The notes: generated by a model from the sequence alone, not told the origin. A stretch of 64,000 nt of DNA from Antedon mediterranea (GCF_964355755.1 NC_092678.1:5740922-5804921), one strand, 5' to 3'; positions 34,961 to 47,734 are shown, numbered from the stretch's first letter. Made by a program: numbers and translations.

Positions 34961-35739
34961 GATCTACCGACCACATATGGACAGAAGACGATGGAAGTGG
35001 TGGCCTATAATTTTGAACTGTAGCCTATAGTATCCTTGTGAGTAGCGCCTGAGAGTATGCCTAGCATCAGAGAGTATCGCCTATTCTGATGTGCATACAT
35101 AAAAGCTAAAATAATATTACCTAGCATTAATTATATCACTCTGTGGTCTGAGCTCTCAAGGTGCAGGAGAGGCCTATGCTCACAGGTAGGAGCGCTTGTA
35201 CTTGGAGAGGTAGGCTACGACGTAGAGGTAGGCTTACAGAAACATGCCTATAATATCGAACTGTGACCTACCGTTGAGTAGCGCCGGAGAGTAGCGCCTA
35301 GTACCCGACAGTAGTTCGCAGATTATTTTGTTCCTGGCAATACCCCTCATCGATGATGTGGCAACGCAGTCCCATTATTTTCTCGTTCTTCTCGGAGGTG
35401 CACTTCAGAGGTAGCGCTTGATGGTACGCGCTCATGCGGTAGGTCCGACTTAGCGGTAGGCATACATCGCTCAGATGGTCACAATTCGTTGGAAATCGCT
35501 CCAAAAGAAAATATTGCGCCGTGGGACATCGCTCTGAAAATTGCACCAAGGTATATTGCTCGCCATTTAGGCATAATTTTTAAATAATTTAATTTAATTT
35601 ACCACCTCCCCCCCCCACCCCTTTAGCGTATTCTAATGGTTCTCATGTCCTTGCACAAGTATCTTATGCATTTTGTGAGGGTTGGGGACAACTTTTGTGT
35701 TATGGAAGCCCTTGACCACTTGTTGAATAATATGTTTTA
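34961..35739. other. Intergenic, locally GC-richer
   Basis: Short recurring words such as AGTAGCGCC and GAGGTAGGC (35040-35470) suggest degenerate tandem structure. A C-run lies at 35606-35621. No gene is supported. Confidence 0.5.
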
Positions 35740-35945
35740 AAAAAGGTCTTTTCCTCTGCAAGCTCTTCTTCCTCTGCCAGCTCTTCTTCCTCTGCCAGCT
35801 CTTAGGTGGCAGTTATTTGTTTGGTCCACATGTTGTCCTATCTTCTTGCTAGTTAATTTGCCCATTTTGCCATTGTCTCTTTGACTTGGATAATTTCCTT
35901 TCTTGTGCTTTGTCTTTTTGACACCAAGCATTTATCTTAATTCAT
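35740..35945 (-). pseudogene. LINE reverse-transcriptase C-terminal remnant (KWA..LARR.DN.WTK block)
   Basis: On the minus strand one frame reads KWAN-stop-LARR-stop-DNMWTKQIT, matching the 'KWAGHLARRTDNRWTK' region common near the C terminus of one class of non-LTR reverse transcriptases. It is followed by three tandem copies of a 21-bp GAGCTGGCAGAGGAAGAA-like unit. Two stops in the motif show it is dead. Related debris appears in both palindrome arms. Confidence 0.55.
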
Positions 35946-36654
35946 TTTTCTTCATGAATTAACAAGTTTTGTTACAAAAATGTGATTTAAACATTCTTAG
36001 ATGACAAAAACTGGACTGTAAAAAATGTCTATAGGCCTACTGTGTATTTTCTTTATTAATTTTAAATCTATTTAGTTTTAAAAAACTGTATTGCTTGATT
36101 TGTAGGATTGTGTAAAATGAAAAAATACACTATAGTGATATGTTGTGTTGAGACAACACATAATAAACATGAAATTATGAAAATCTTTAAAAAAAAAGAA
36201 AAAAGTCTTGTTTTATAGAAAATAAGGTAAAGCCAGTTAATGATTTTGATTCTCAAACATTGCTTTATCATTCTCTGTCATGTGATCAAGCATTTGTCGT
36301 TCAATTGTGCTTTGTAAAGTAAAAAGTCTTTGTTCTTGAAAGAAAAGTTTTTAAATGTACTGCAAAACAATGATAATTGTTCTTTGTAAAGTAACAATTT
36401 TTAGTCTACAGCTCACTATATGGCCTTTTTTGTTCTCGTTTTTTAAATGTACTATAAAACAGTTTTTGAATATTATACGAACATTGATAAGTAAATGATC
36501 CATACCATCCTGGCAACCATCATTTCAAAATTATGTCTCACAGTCACAAATATAGATCGATACTTGCAAAAACTAAAAGGTCACCAATCTGCACAATTAA
36601 TGAAGCATGTTTACGTATGTACTTCTCCAAAACCTTCAAATACCAGAATAGTTT

Positions 36655-36725
36655 TTACCAACCCCCCGAAACCAGTTCTAGAAGTACCGGGATGGTGTCC
36701 GGCGGGGGATAGTTTCACCATGTAG
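36655..36725. repeat. GC-rich block in the left arm
   Basis: An unusually GC-rich 70-bp island (CCAACCCCCCGAAACCAG through GTCCGGCGGGGGATAG) in AT-rich surroundings, conserved almost unchanged at 63478-63545. Its origin is unknown; a short frame across it (36495-36725) has no recognisable homology. Confidence 0.5.
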
Positions 36726-37344
36726 TTTAAGTTCTCATTTATTTGTTTTTAGTCAAACCGTTCATTTACTTAAAATACAAGAGCAATCAGAGGTTGCATA
36801 GCTTACAACAGACAAACAAAAAACAAATAAATATCGCAGAAATATAGAAAATAGAGGTAATCATGTGAAAAACACATATTCGAGTTTGATTTAAAAAAAT
36901 AAAATGAAAAGAATTATAATATTATTGCACACAGACACTGTCAAACAAAAAAGAAATTGCTCCAATATTCACCACAGCAAAACGTTTTTCTATTAAAACC
37001 ATGCAATTGGTTTCAAATCCTCTGACTATCTATAAAGTAATGTTTGATACATTTTGTCGACAAGGTTTATATGTCACAGTATTCAACTAGAAAGTATTCA
37101 ATCGATTACATATAGCTCGTTGGCGGAGGTAAATTAAATTCAAACCTATAAAATGTCAGTTATTGGTAGCCTAGCCTACATCATTCGCTGTTGCGCTTCT
37201 TGCTTGTCCATTAGCCAATCACCACTTTTCTATGGCTGTCCGTGCTTGTGCATTAGCCAATTGCCAATCGCCAATATCATTTTTCTTAGCCTGTTGTTTA
37301 TTACAAAAGTTTTAATCCAGTAAATTATTTTGATTCAGTCCTCT

Positions 37345-37610
37345 ACCTTTTGGATTTAGCGCTTGATTTACTTCCCAGACTGTTGTCCATTTCTCCATCA
37401 TTCTATGTTGGATGTACCCGTTCTTCTCTTCATAACTCTTCTGTAACTATGCTGCCCTTCTGTAACTATGCTGCCCAAATAGTTATAGGTCTTTCTGTTT
37501 TTATATTTTACCTCTTTTTCTTCTTTTGCCGTTGTCATTCATTTTGCCTACCTTTTGTCCTCACTTCTTGCTAGGTGACCTGTCCAAACATATCTGCATT
37601 TCATCTCCAA
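37345..37610 (-). pseudogene. LINE reverse-transcriptase fragment, left-arm copy
   Basis: The minus strand encodes VKYKNRKTYNYLGSIVTEG, matching the 'TYNYLGSIVTEDG' block of non-LTR reverse transcriptases, then a tandem duplication of GGGCAGCATAGTTACAGAA and a stop after TSNIE. It is preceded by a GHLAR-like remnant of the C-terminal block, so the fragment is rearranged. The mirror copy is at 62475-62720. Confidence 0.6.
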
Positions 37611-37974
37611 ATTTTTTTTTTTTTCGCGAATGTCTTATTCCATGTGCAGTAACAAGTTGTTATCACTTGGAAATTCTTTGATTTAATAAGTAGGGAAATA
37701 AATTTCAATGCTTTCTATATTTAGAGCTACATTAGTCGGACCATCAAAATGAATACAGGCGCATGGTCATGAAATGGTTCCTAACACTAACTTAAACACT
37801 TAATATACCTAGCTATGAGCATGCTCCTGTCTTTTTGACACTCCGAAAAAATGTCTCTGTCAGCATTGTTTATCTGTATAAATTATTATATAATTATTTA
37901 AACTATATAAGCGGAACACCACAGGCAGAACAAATTTAAACAGCCTGGTGATATACTGAAAATGTATTAATTAA

Positions 37975-38060
37975 TTTGAAACGATAAGATAAGAAAATCT
38001 GTGAGAATGAGAAAAAGTCGACTTTTCTCATTCTCACTGATTTCGTCATCTTATCGTTGC
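37975..38060. repeat. Hairpin centred on GTCGAC, left arm
   Basis: Inverted repeat with arms of about 35 nt (ACGATAAGATAAGAAAATC ... GTGAGAATGAGAAAA and their complement) around GTCGAC. The same hairpin is at 62003-62088 in the right arm. It could extrude as a small cruciform. No function is evident. Confidence 0.8.
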
Positions 38061-38999
38061 CAATTATATATATATCATATACAGTATAATTTTTTATTTT
38101 AATCCTTTTGCCTTCCGTTAAGGTACATTTTTTCCCCCCAATTCTTTTAGATAATATGGGAGAAAAAAAAATCGTGATAGCGTAAAAAGTACTGGCCCCT
38201 AGTATGTTAAATAGATTTAAAGAATACATTTTTTTTCTGCCTTTACCCTGTCTAGATATTGCCTGGCATATCCATAGACACTTACAGGTATGCCAAACAT
38301 TGTTTTTAATAGCATCATCGTTTAGTATGATGTTTTTTTTTTACAGCACCTTCTGTGGTTGCTTACAAAAATTATCCCAGTAAGAGTAGTTACTAATTTT
38401 AAAAAAGTACTTCAAAAAAAGTACTACCCTATGTTTGTTTTTTCAAGTAGCCTGACATCCCCTCAGTGAGGGCACTGTCTTTTATTAAACCAATGGCAAC
38501 GGTCCCCTCCTCTTTTCATAATCTCGCTAATTTTTCTTATCTAATACTATCAATTCTTTCACCCTTTAGTTACTGCATCGGTAACTAAAGTCTTCCAGTT
38601 CCCCTTGGCCTTAATGCCATCATAATGTTCTTTCAATGTTCATTATATCTGTTTTTCTTATCCAATACAATCAATTCAATCGATGACAATGGTCCCTTCT
38701 GGTTTCCCCTGGCCTTAATGCCATCATAATGTTCTTTAAATGTTCATTTGTCTTTTTAAAAAGTAACATTAGTCTCCGGTACTAAACTAAAATTGCTATA
38801 ACATGTAAAATGACAGTAGTAAATAGAAACAAACATTTTTGAAAAGTTTCTGTGAAATTTCGACACTTTTTAAAGCTTTTGGAGTTTAAAAAGAAAGTAT
38901 TTAATTTGAAAACAAAACATTTTATGTAAGTTAGTTAAAAAAAATATTTGTTGCTCCTACAGTATTGTTATTCTTGAACTGGAAAATGCAATTGATGTA
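38061..38999. other. Left-arm unique stretch with a local duplication
   Basis: The block CTTAATGCCATCATAATGTT occurs twice (near 38611 and 38713) with shared flanks, giving an approximately 100-bp direct duplication also present in the right arm (61345-61475). An open frame on the minus strand (37936-38229; mirrored at 61752-61946) has no recognisable domain. Confidence 0.6.
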
Positions 39000-41900
39000 A
39001 TGTTCATTGGAAGACCACTTTATTTTAAAAAACACTGCTTCAAAATTGTATTCAAAATATTATACAATGTTGTATTGAATTCATTAAAATCAACACTTTA
39101 TAAACTTAGAGGTTTGTGAAGAAACAAAGCTACTGTCCAGATAAATGTCATATCATAAACATTTATGGTTTAATAAAATGAAAAAATTTATTTATTTAAA
39201 GGTAGTGTAATTTGCATTTTTCTCAGGTAGTAAACTAAAAAAAGTTAATAGAAGATGCAAAATCATAGATTCAAAGGAAAATAACTTATAAATAAAATGT
39301 GAAAATTTAAAAAAAATTGTATTAGAAAAAAAATGCTATACTAAAATATGTGTAAACTTACTGTTGTAAGAATTTAAGTTATATGGTCCGAAAGTTGAAA
39401 AGTAACACCATTTAAGTTGTTCAAACATACCAAAATCTAATTTTTTTACAAATTTGGGAAAACATTTATTCATAAATTTGAAACATTTAAAAAAACAAAA
39501 TAATTGTTGGTAAAAGGTTGAATGACTTGCTTTTTATGGTTTAATCAAATCAAATTTAAATTCAAAGGTTGTGTAATATACATTTTTTTCGAGTAATAAA
39601 CTAAAAAAGTTGGTAAAAGGTTGAATCGCTTGCTTTTTATGGTTTAATAAAATTGAACAAATTTAAATTCAAAGGTTGTGTAATATACATTTTTTTCGGG
39701 CAATAAACTCAAAAAAGTTGGTAGAAGATGAAAAAAAATTAGTTATAAATAAAATATTTTGGATATTTTTTAATTTTATAAGAAATAAAATGCTATACTA
39801 AAATAATGTAAACTTACTGTTGTAAGAATTTGAATAAGGCATGCTTAAGTTATAAGGTCAGAAATTTGAAAGATACAATATTGTTCAAATATATCAAAAT
39901 CTAATTTTGTTTACTAATTTTGAAGGGAAAAAAAATGAATTTTTTACAGTAGAATGGAATTTTGCCTTTTAAACTATAAAATAAAGAAATGGAGATATTA
40001 TTTTTATGCAAAATATATTTGTGTTGAATATCTGTAAATACAGGCATTCTAAGTTAATGGGGTTTGTGGTCAAAAAGTTTAAATATTTATAAAAACAAAA
40101 GAATTAATTTTTGGTAAATGGTTGAATATTTTATCACTTGTATTTACATCCTACAATTTACAGTACAGTTGAATTTTTCAAATATACTAAAGTTTTGTTG
40201 TTTTTTTATTAAGAAATCATTCATAACAACAAAATTCATTTTTAATTCATTTTTTTTACATTTAAAATTGTTTTCCAAGCAGGAATTTTATTTAATTAAT
40301 ACAGTAGTTGAATATTATCATTTATATTTTAATTGGTAAACATTTAATTTTCTCATATACAGTACTTTGTAGTACTTTATTCAGGCAGTATAATAATTAC
40401 ATTTTCAAATATACTAAGTACTAAAACTAATTTTTGTTTTGCATTTCTGTTGAATGCATGCATAATAAATATTTATTTACATTTACAATTTGTCTCATGC
40501 AGGTAGTTTACAGAAATCTAAATTTGTAATAATTTTGAAAAAAAAAAGTAATTCTATAGACTGTATTTATTTATTTATATTGTAAAATTTTTTATATATC
40601 TTTTTCAGGCAGGTTTAATCATTTTAATTAAAATAGCAAAATACCATTTAAATATTTTTCTTACATATTTTTTAGGCATGTACAGTAGTATTACATTTTC
40701 CAAATATCAAAATCTTTCGTTTCTTAATTTATATATTTAATTTTCTTATTTTTTACCAAATAGGCCTAAAAAAATGTGAATGTAAAAATTAAGGTAAAAG
40801 ATTGAATATCATATCATTATTCAATTTAATTTATTTCCGCAGTATAATAACATACAGGATAAATACAATGAAGTAATCATGTGGGGAGTCATATATATAA
40901 TAATAACAATTTTTACTAATAGTTTTACTAATGTTACATACTTTATTTCAATACAATACTTGAATAATTTACTTTTTTTTTAATAGTTATACATTTCTAT
41001 TGGCATCTTCTATTGTATATTTTATCATTTATATTTATTTTTTCAGGCAGGCCAAGTAATTAAGTAGTTAAATCGTTCAAATCTCATTTATTAACACATT
41101 TTGAAAACTAATATCTTGCTTGAAATACATGCATTTTTATAGACTTACAATTTCCTTTTCCAGTTTAATGATATTTAAATATACCAAAATGTCATTTTTT
41201 TTAATGATTTTATGTAAAAATGCATTTCTAGGTGGTAGAATGTAGCCTACATACTAATTTGCATGTACAAATTGATGAAAACAATTAAATATTATATCAT
41301 TTATATTCATTTTTTAAACGTTTTTCCTACATAATTACTTACAACTGCTTATTTTCAGTACCAAAATCTCATTTTTTTAACCAATTTTAATCTGTTCAAT
41401 ATAAATATATTTTTATATTAGTTATATTCTTATTTCATATGACTGATAAAATTTTAGTTAAATATTATATCATTTGTTATTAATTTTTTGAATCTTTTTA
41501 TATTCATAACATTTTTTCAGGTAGGCTAAAGTTACATTTACTGTACCAAAATCTCATTTCATTTTACTTATTTAGAAAAACAATATGCATTTCTATAGGC
41601 TTCTGTTGAATATTATATAATTTGTTCTTATTTAAAAAATATTTTTCTAACGTGCTTACATTTTTACAGGCATGTAGTATAATAGTTGAACAAAAATCTC
41701 ACTTGTTCTACACATTTTTGAAAACAAATATGAATTTGTATAGACTGTTGATGAATATGATATTTTCTTTCTTATTTTTATAAGTTTTTCTAAAATTCTT
41801 TTTTTCAGGCAAGCTAAAAATAGTTAAACATTAAATTCACTGTACCAAAATCTCAAATAATTTTCCAAATTTTTTTTTAGGGATCGTCTCCTGGTGTGCT

Positions 41901-42327
41901 GATCTGGTAGGTGTAGTCCGTGGAAGGCCTAATTCGAATTTTCTCAGTGGCCAGGTTAAATACAACTAAACAAATATGCATTTGTTTTCTATAGATATTA
42001 AATATATTTATATATTTCCAATATTCTTATTTCATTCATATTTTAAATGTTATAACTTATAATGTTATACCAAAATCTTAATATTGACAAAGAAAATTCT
42101 ATATTGAATATTGTATCATTTACTGTATATTATTTTTTTTAATGTTTTTCTTGCATACAACTTTTTTTCAGACATGCTAAATTGTTCAAATATACTTAAA
42201 TCTCATTTATTAACACATTTTGAAAACAAATACTTTATGTATTTCTATAGGCTTCTGTTGAATATTATATCGTGTTTAATTTTTTGGTTATCCGCACTTG
42301 GCGGATAACCCCTTGTTATTGTCAGGA

Positions 42328-42366
<39 letters not shown>

Positions 42367-44650
42367 CTATGTTATTCTTCTTTCTTTCCCAAAATTTTGT
42401 GTCACGTGTATCTCAAATTCTGATCAACATTACATCGTATAACTTTGTCAGAAGATTTACCTCTATCTGTAGAAGTGCAGGACAGCTCGTTTTTTTTCTT
42501 TAGAGTCGCGCAGCGTAAGCTACGCGCGATTTTATGAATTTTGCGTATTTAACATAGACTAAAAACCAAAAGTCATTTTGTAATGACACTTGGTGAACAT
42601 TTAAGTCATATCAAGGGCAAACTTTCTATGGATTAAAAATGGCATGTTTGACATAAAGTTACGCGCGCACGCGCGTTTAAAATTTCAAATTGCGAAATAT
42701 CCATTTCTAATCAACTTTCTACGCGTTTCAGGGCATTTTGAGCATTTCAAAAATTCCCACGCGTGCGCATTTTTTTTACGCGCGCGTGCGCACGTAGCGC
42801 AAAAACATCTTTTTTTTGCTTGATTTTTGTTTTTTCAGCCTTTTCTAGTAAATTTACCAATTTTCAATCAATTTCGACTTAAAATTACGTCATACGAGCA
42901 CGTAGAATTCAACAATTTGCGCGCGTTTTTGAAGAAAAAGTTGAAAAATTCGTCAAAATTATGCCTTTTTTAAAACAGTCATAGATTGTAAACTACGAGG
43001 TGAACTTCTTTTAAATTACACATTCTGGAAGTTGATGATTTGTAGATATCGAATCATGCATCGATATGGCTAACAAGACATAGTGACGTCATCGTATGGC
43101 CACTCAAATATAAAATATAGGATTTTTGTCTCTTTCGTCATAGCTCATCACATTTAATAGAGCGCATCTCCACTTATCCGAATTCCATTTCCCCCCATTT
43201 TTTTATATTGTCTATGCCAATCAATTATCTTTCGCATAATCTACCATTTTTTAAATTGTGATGACGTCATCATGTCCAAAAGCGTCAATAACTTGGGTCC
43301 CTTATTTTCACCTATTCTGCACTGTATGTAGTACGTATACAGAATATAGTGTATACCGTATATACTTTGAGGTGACACAAAATAGAGAGCGCACTAACAT
43401 TTTTTCAATGGCATAATCGTTTTTCTGCGCGCAATATTCTAACGTATGACGTGCTGCGGATAACCTAACTCGTCCGTAGTGACGAGTTCAAATCTAGTGT
43501 TGTTTAATGTTTTTCTTACATAATTACTTTTGTTTGCAGGCAGGTAGTAAAATAGTTAAATTGTTCAAAATTTACCAAAATCTAACTTGTTTTACAAAGA
43601 ATGCATTTCTATATTCATTTTTAAAAATATTTCATTACATACTTATATTTTCTTTTTTTCAGGCAAACTTAGTTTAATAGTTAAATTGTTCAAATTTACT
43701 GAACTAAAATCTCATTTTTTACAAATTTCATTTGTATTTTATATTTTTCTAACTGTTCGTTCAAGCATGTCAACAAACAAATTTGCTTGTTGGACCAATC
43801 AAGTTTCTGCATTTATATTCATTAAAAAAAAATTTTTGTTAACATACATTTTTTTCAGGCAATTTAATTGTTCTAATATATTGTACCAAAATCTCAATTT
43901 TGTTAACAAATATGCATTTCTACAAAAATTGGTTAATTTTCATTTTTTTAATTTTCTTCTTACATAGTCACATTACAGAATTTTTTTTTTCTTACATATT
44001 TTTTCAGGCAGTATAATAATTAACTTGTTCAATTATACTGTACACTGAAATCTCAATTTTCAAAACAAATACTCATTTCTAAAGAAATAGGTTATTTTTT
44101 AATGTTTTTTTTTACATTTACACTTTTTTTTCAGGTTAATAGTTAATATGTCGAAATATAATAAAATCATACAAATTTTTTTTTTTTAACATACACTTTC
44201 TTCAGGTTTAATTGTTCATTATATACCAAAATCTTATTTTTTTACAAAATAAAAAATGAATTTTTAAGCTGTAGTTGTATCATTTTCATTTTTGTTGGAT
44301 AATTAATAAAAGTTATTTCTAGGCGGTATAAACTAGCCTACATAATAACACAAATGTGCATGTGAAAGTTGTATATATATATTTCATTTTTTAAATGTTT
44401 TTCTTACATACTTACAATTTTCTTTTCCAGTTTAATGATATTTAAATATATCAACATATTATTTTTTTTAATTTTATGTACAAATGCATTTCTAGGTGGT
44501 AGAATCTAGCCTAAATAATAACACAAATTTTCATGTAAAAACTGATGAAAAAAATTGAATATTATGTTTTTTTAAATATAGTACTTATATTTTCAGGTCA
44601 GTAGTATACACATAAAAATTGAAGATTATATTATTTATATTAATTTTCTG
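39000..44650 (+). repeat. Degenerate ~150-bp tandem repeats, left arm
   Basis: A diverged unit recurs throughout. Its landmarks, in order, are TTTTTTCAGGCAG, ATAGTTAAATTGTTCAAAT, ACCAAAATCTCATTTTTT, GCATTTCTATAGGCTTCTGT, GAATATTATATCATTTATAT and TTTTTCTTACATA. Spacing is roughly 100-200 bp, with many truncated copies. Each unit contains a pyrimidine tract plus CAG, resembling a 3' splice site. One non-repeat island (41879-41955, GTCTCCTGGTGTGCTGATCT) interrupts the repeat in both arms. No coding sequence is present. Confidence 0.75.
42281..43500 (+). mobile_element. Helitron-like insertion present only in the left arm
   Basis: About 1.22 kb absent from the mirror site near 57850. The left end has a perfect hairpin GGTTATCCGC-ACTTG-GCGGATAACC (42286-42310) followed by a ~40-nt poly-T. 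The right end repeats GCGGATAACC (43456-43465), then has hairpin ACTCGTC-CGTAGT-GACGAGT (43468-43487) and, six bases later, CTAG followed by T. A hairpin shortly before CTRR-T is the signature of a Helitron 3' terminus. The interior is non-coding with CpG-rich ACGCGCGTGCGCACGTAGCG. A TGTTTAAT is found on both sides, which Helitrons do not normally produce, so the class is uncertain. Confidence 0.55.
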
Positions 44651-45640
44651 ATGTATAACAATCTAAACTCAGTTGCCAAAAAACCAAATCTGTAAAGATT
44701 TATGGAATAATAGTAATTAGATAGGAACAGTCTATGGATAATAGTTTTGGTGTTTGAAAATATAATTACAAAGGCCGCACCATTCATTTTTATGTAGTAG
44801 GCTGAAAAGGCAAATTTTTTCTTTTAACATTTGGTAACATAATTGTAGCATGCATCACATGAATGTGAAATGAATTAGCATAAAGTTTGATCACTTGAGC
44901 AAAACAATTACAATTTCTAATTTGTAATTAATTTATGGTTTTGAACTTCTCTTTTAAGAAATGTTATTGTTACATTTGATTAGCTTGTATTGAGTTTTAC
45001 ACATAGTGACCGACCACATATTATAACAAAATTACAGCTAGCAACATGATATAAAATTGTAAAAAAAAAATGTAAGAGTTACAAATGTACAATATTTGTG
45101 GGAAAAAACAGAATTGTAGAGTTCAGTATGTGTACTTAAAAACAAAGAGTAGAACCAGGGAAGAGTAGTAACATTACATGTATACAAAAAAACAAACTTT
45201 AGGAAAAGTTACAAATATTCACACTGCCAGACTCGGAACTTTTTATTTTTAAGAAATTCCAAACCGCCCGGTGATATACTGAAAGGTAATTAAATCATTT
45301 TAAAACAATAAAGATGACAAATCTGTTTACAAAAAATTTTGTGAGAGATACCTCATTAATTGTCAGTATTTTACTCTTTAATCATTATGACCGATGGATT
45401 TTCATATAAGATCATTTTGGAGACTAAGGGTTAATTCTTTTATTAGTATTTTTGTCCTATGTTTTACAATACAAACAAATCGTTTCATTGAAAGTTATTT
45501 AACCAATTTAGATGCCAAACAAAATGTAAAAACTATTTTAATGATGAAAATATAGATTGGGTAACATGGAAAAGAAATATAAAAAATCGTACATTTTTTC
45601 CAAATAAACAATTATGGTATTGAAGCCATTTTTAAGAATA
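44651..45640. other. Left-arm spacer between the ~150-bp repeats and the short arrays
   Basis: Non-repetitive AT-rich DNA mirrored at 55560-56690. Relative to the right arm it lacks about 128 bp near 45610, with short AACA-type homology at the breakpoint. No gene is visible. Confidence 0.65.
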
Positions 45641-45649
45641 TATTGATAT

Positions 45650-45955
45650 CTTTAGTGTTTATTATCACCAGTGTTTACTATCGCAAGTGTTTACTATCGC
45701 AAGTGTTTACTATCGCAAGTGTTTATTATCGCCAGTGTTTATTATCGCCAGTGTTTATTAACTCCCAGTGTTTATTATCGCCAGTGTTTATTATCGCCAG
45801 TGTTTATTATCGCCAGTGTTTATTAACTCCCAGTGTTTATTATCGCCAGTGTTTATTATCGCCAGTGTTTTATTATCGCCAATGTTAAATTTTTAGTATT
45901 TATTATCACAAGTATTTATTATACCCAGTGTTTATTATCGCCAGTGTTTATTATC
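45650..45955 (+). repeat. 16-bp array, left arm
   Basis: About 19 copies of GTGTTTATTATCGCCA with variants (TATCGCAA; a TTAACTCCCA variant seen only in this arm). Mirror array at 55262-55560. Confidence 0.9.
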
Positions 45956-45960
45956 GTAAT

Positions 45961-46960
45961 ACTGTGAATGACATACTGTATTGTGGTGTTTCTATAAGAA
46001 AATTAAGTATAAATGATATTGGAAAACATTAATTTTCATTAGTTAATCAACGCATGATTTTCAAAAAATATTGGATGAACTTTTCATATCAAGGTTTATT
46101 ACTTATTAGTGTTACTCATCGGAAATTTAAAAACAAGATTTACAATCTAAAGAGAGTGTCTATATCTTAGTTTGATTTTCAGACTGACTTTTGAATAGTA
46201 AAACTTTTTTGACAATTGAAAATTAAAATCCATTTCTTGTGCGCATCGATAAAAACTAGCCTTCATACAGTAATAACAAAAATGTGCATGTAAAAAATGT
46301 TTATTGAAAGTGTTTATCGCAAGCATTTGTTATCGCAAGCGTTATATTACAAGCGTTTATTATATTTCAAGCGTTTATTATATTACAAGCGTTTATTATA
46401 TTACAAGCGTTTATTATATTACAAGCGTCTATATCGCAAGTGTGATCGAAACAGTAATGTCTGCAGATTGGATAATGGGTGTATGTCCTGCTTAACTGGC
46501 TCAGCCTATATATTGTGCCAGTTCTGCAGTACATATCATTCCAAAACCTGAGCTGCACTGACGAGATCTAATAAGATCGAAACAATACTGTCTGCAGATA
46601 GAATATATATACATTTTTATTATATACTACAAAACAAAAATCAGATTAAATTTGTTTTTAACAAGATCACCACTTTTTGTCAGAATGGGTTTAGACTCGT
46701 AACCGTGTGTCGATGGGCTAAATAGTAGTATTTAATCTTTATCCTGAAGCAGCAGCAGTGATTATGATTGCATTCAATTATTTTTCAAATGATATTCAGT
46801 GATTGCAAAATAATGAATGTTTTAATAATACTGTTGAATCCTCTCTTGGTTTTGTGTTATGTTATAATGTCAGAAGAAATTGCTAAGTGGTGGTACATAC
46901 TGCGTAATTATTTTTTTTAAGGTAACGCGTACCAGTGTAAGCTTTTAAATGTATTGCTTC
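45961..46960. other. Left-arm segment with a small 20-bp array
   Basis: Mostly non-repetitive, with about six CAAGCGTTTATTATATTA units at 46315-46440 and an island CTGCAGATTGGATAATGGGT (46460). Mirrored at 54300-55260. No gene. Confidence 0.7.
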
Positions 46961-46974
46961 TCAGTGGAAATGTA

Positions 46975-47590
46975 TCCGTTTATTATCAGCGCTTATCGTC
47001 GCCAGTGTTTATTATCGTCGCAAGCACTTATCGTCGCCAGCACTTATCGTCGCCAGTGTTTATTATCAGCGCTTATAGTCGCCAGCACTGATCGTTGCCA
47101 GCACTTATTATTATTATACTTCAAGCGTTTATTATACTTCAAGCGTTTATTATACTTCAGGCGTTTATTATACTTCAAGCGTTTATTATACTTCAAGCGT
47201 TTATTATACTTCAAGCGCCAGTGTCTGCTATCGTCGCCAGCATTTATCGCCGCCAGTGTTTATTATCAGCGCTTATCATCGCCAGCACTTATCGTCGGCA
47301 GTGTTTATTATCAGCACTTATCGTCGCCAGTGTTTATTATCAGCGCTTATCGTCAAGCGTTTAATTATACCTCAAGCGTTTAATTATACCTTAAGCGTTT
47401 ATCTATACCTCAAGCGGTTTACTATACCTCAAGCGGTTTACTGTACCTCAAGCGGTTTACTGTACCTCAAGCGTTTGTTATACTTCAAGCGTTTGTTATA
47501 CTTCAAGCGTTTGTTATACTTCAAGCGTTTGTTATACTTCAAGCGTTTGTTATACTTCAAGCGTTTGTTATACTTCAAGCGTTTGTTATA
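46975..47590 (+). repeat. Composite 18-bp arrays, left arm
   Basis: Interleaved units: TTCAAGCGTTTATTATAC (47110-47215), TATCGTCGCCAGTGTTTA types (46980-47105 and 47220-47355), CTCAAGCGGTTTACTGTAC (about 47410-47465) and TTCAAGCGTTTGTTATAC (47465-47598). All share a core close to AGCGTTTAT. Mirrored at 53512-54240. Confidence 0.85.
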
Positions 47591-47593
47591 CTT

Positions 47594-47724
47594 CAAGCGT
47601 CCAATTTCAGGTAGCGCACGTCCAATTTCAGGTAGCGCACGTCCAATTTCAGGTAGCGCACGTCCAATTTCAGGTAGCGCACGTCCAATTTCAGGTAGAG
47701 CACGTCCAATTTCAGGTAGAGCAC
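47594..47724 (+). repeat. 21-bp array, left arm (6 copies)
   Basis: Unit CGTCCAATTTCAGGTAGCGCA, with the last two copies changed to GTAGAGCAC. The period is a multiple of three, giving repeated PISGSAR- and LPEIGRA-type frames on the two strands; these are not genes. Confidence 0.9.
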
Positions 47725-47734
47725 CAGACACTTG

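Noticed and set aside
36495-36725. 76-codon frame across the GC-rich block in the left arm
   Set aside because: No homology recognised, and the mirror copy has substitutions and indels that change it. Better described as a repeat island.
37936-38229. Open frame MYSLNLFNILG..., mirrored at 61752-61946, considered as a membrane-protein exon
   Set aside because: The N-terminal and C-terminal extents differ between arms because of frameshifts in homopolymers, and no recognised motif or splice context is present.
43587-43967. 126-codon open frame in the left arm
   Set aside because: Lies wholly in the degenerate T-rich ~150-bp repeats, is Phe/Ile/Leu-rich from poly-T runs, and is broken in the mirror copy.
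47438-47731. Minus-strand frame with repeated LPEIGRA (and a similar plus-strand frame at 53357-53665)
   Set aside because: Produced by the 21-bp array, whose length is a multiple of three, and the neighbouring 18-bp array. There is no start context, splice signal or non-repeat portion.
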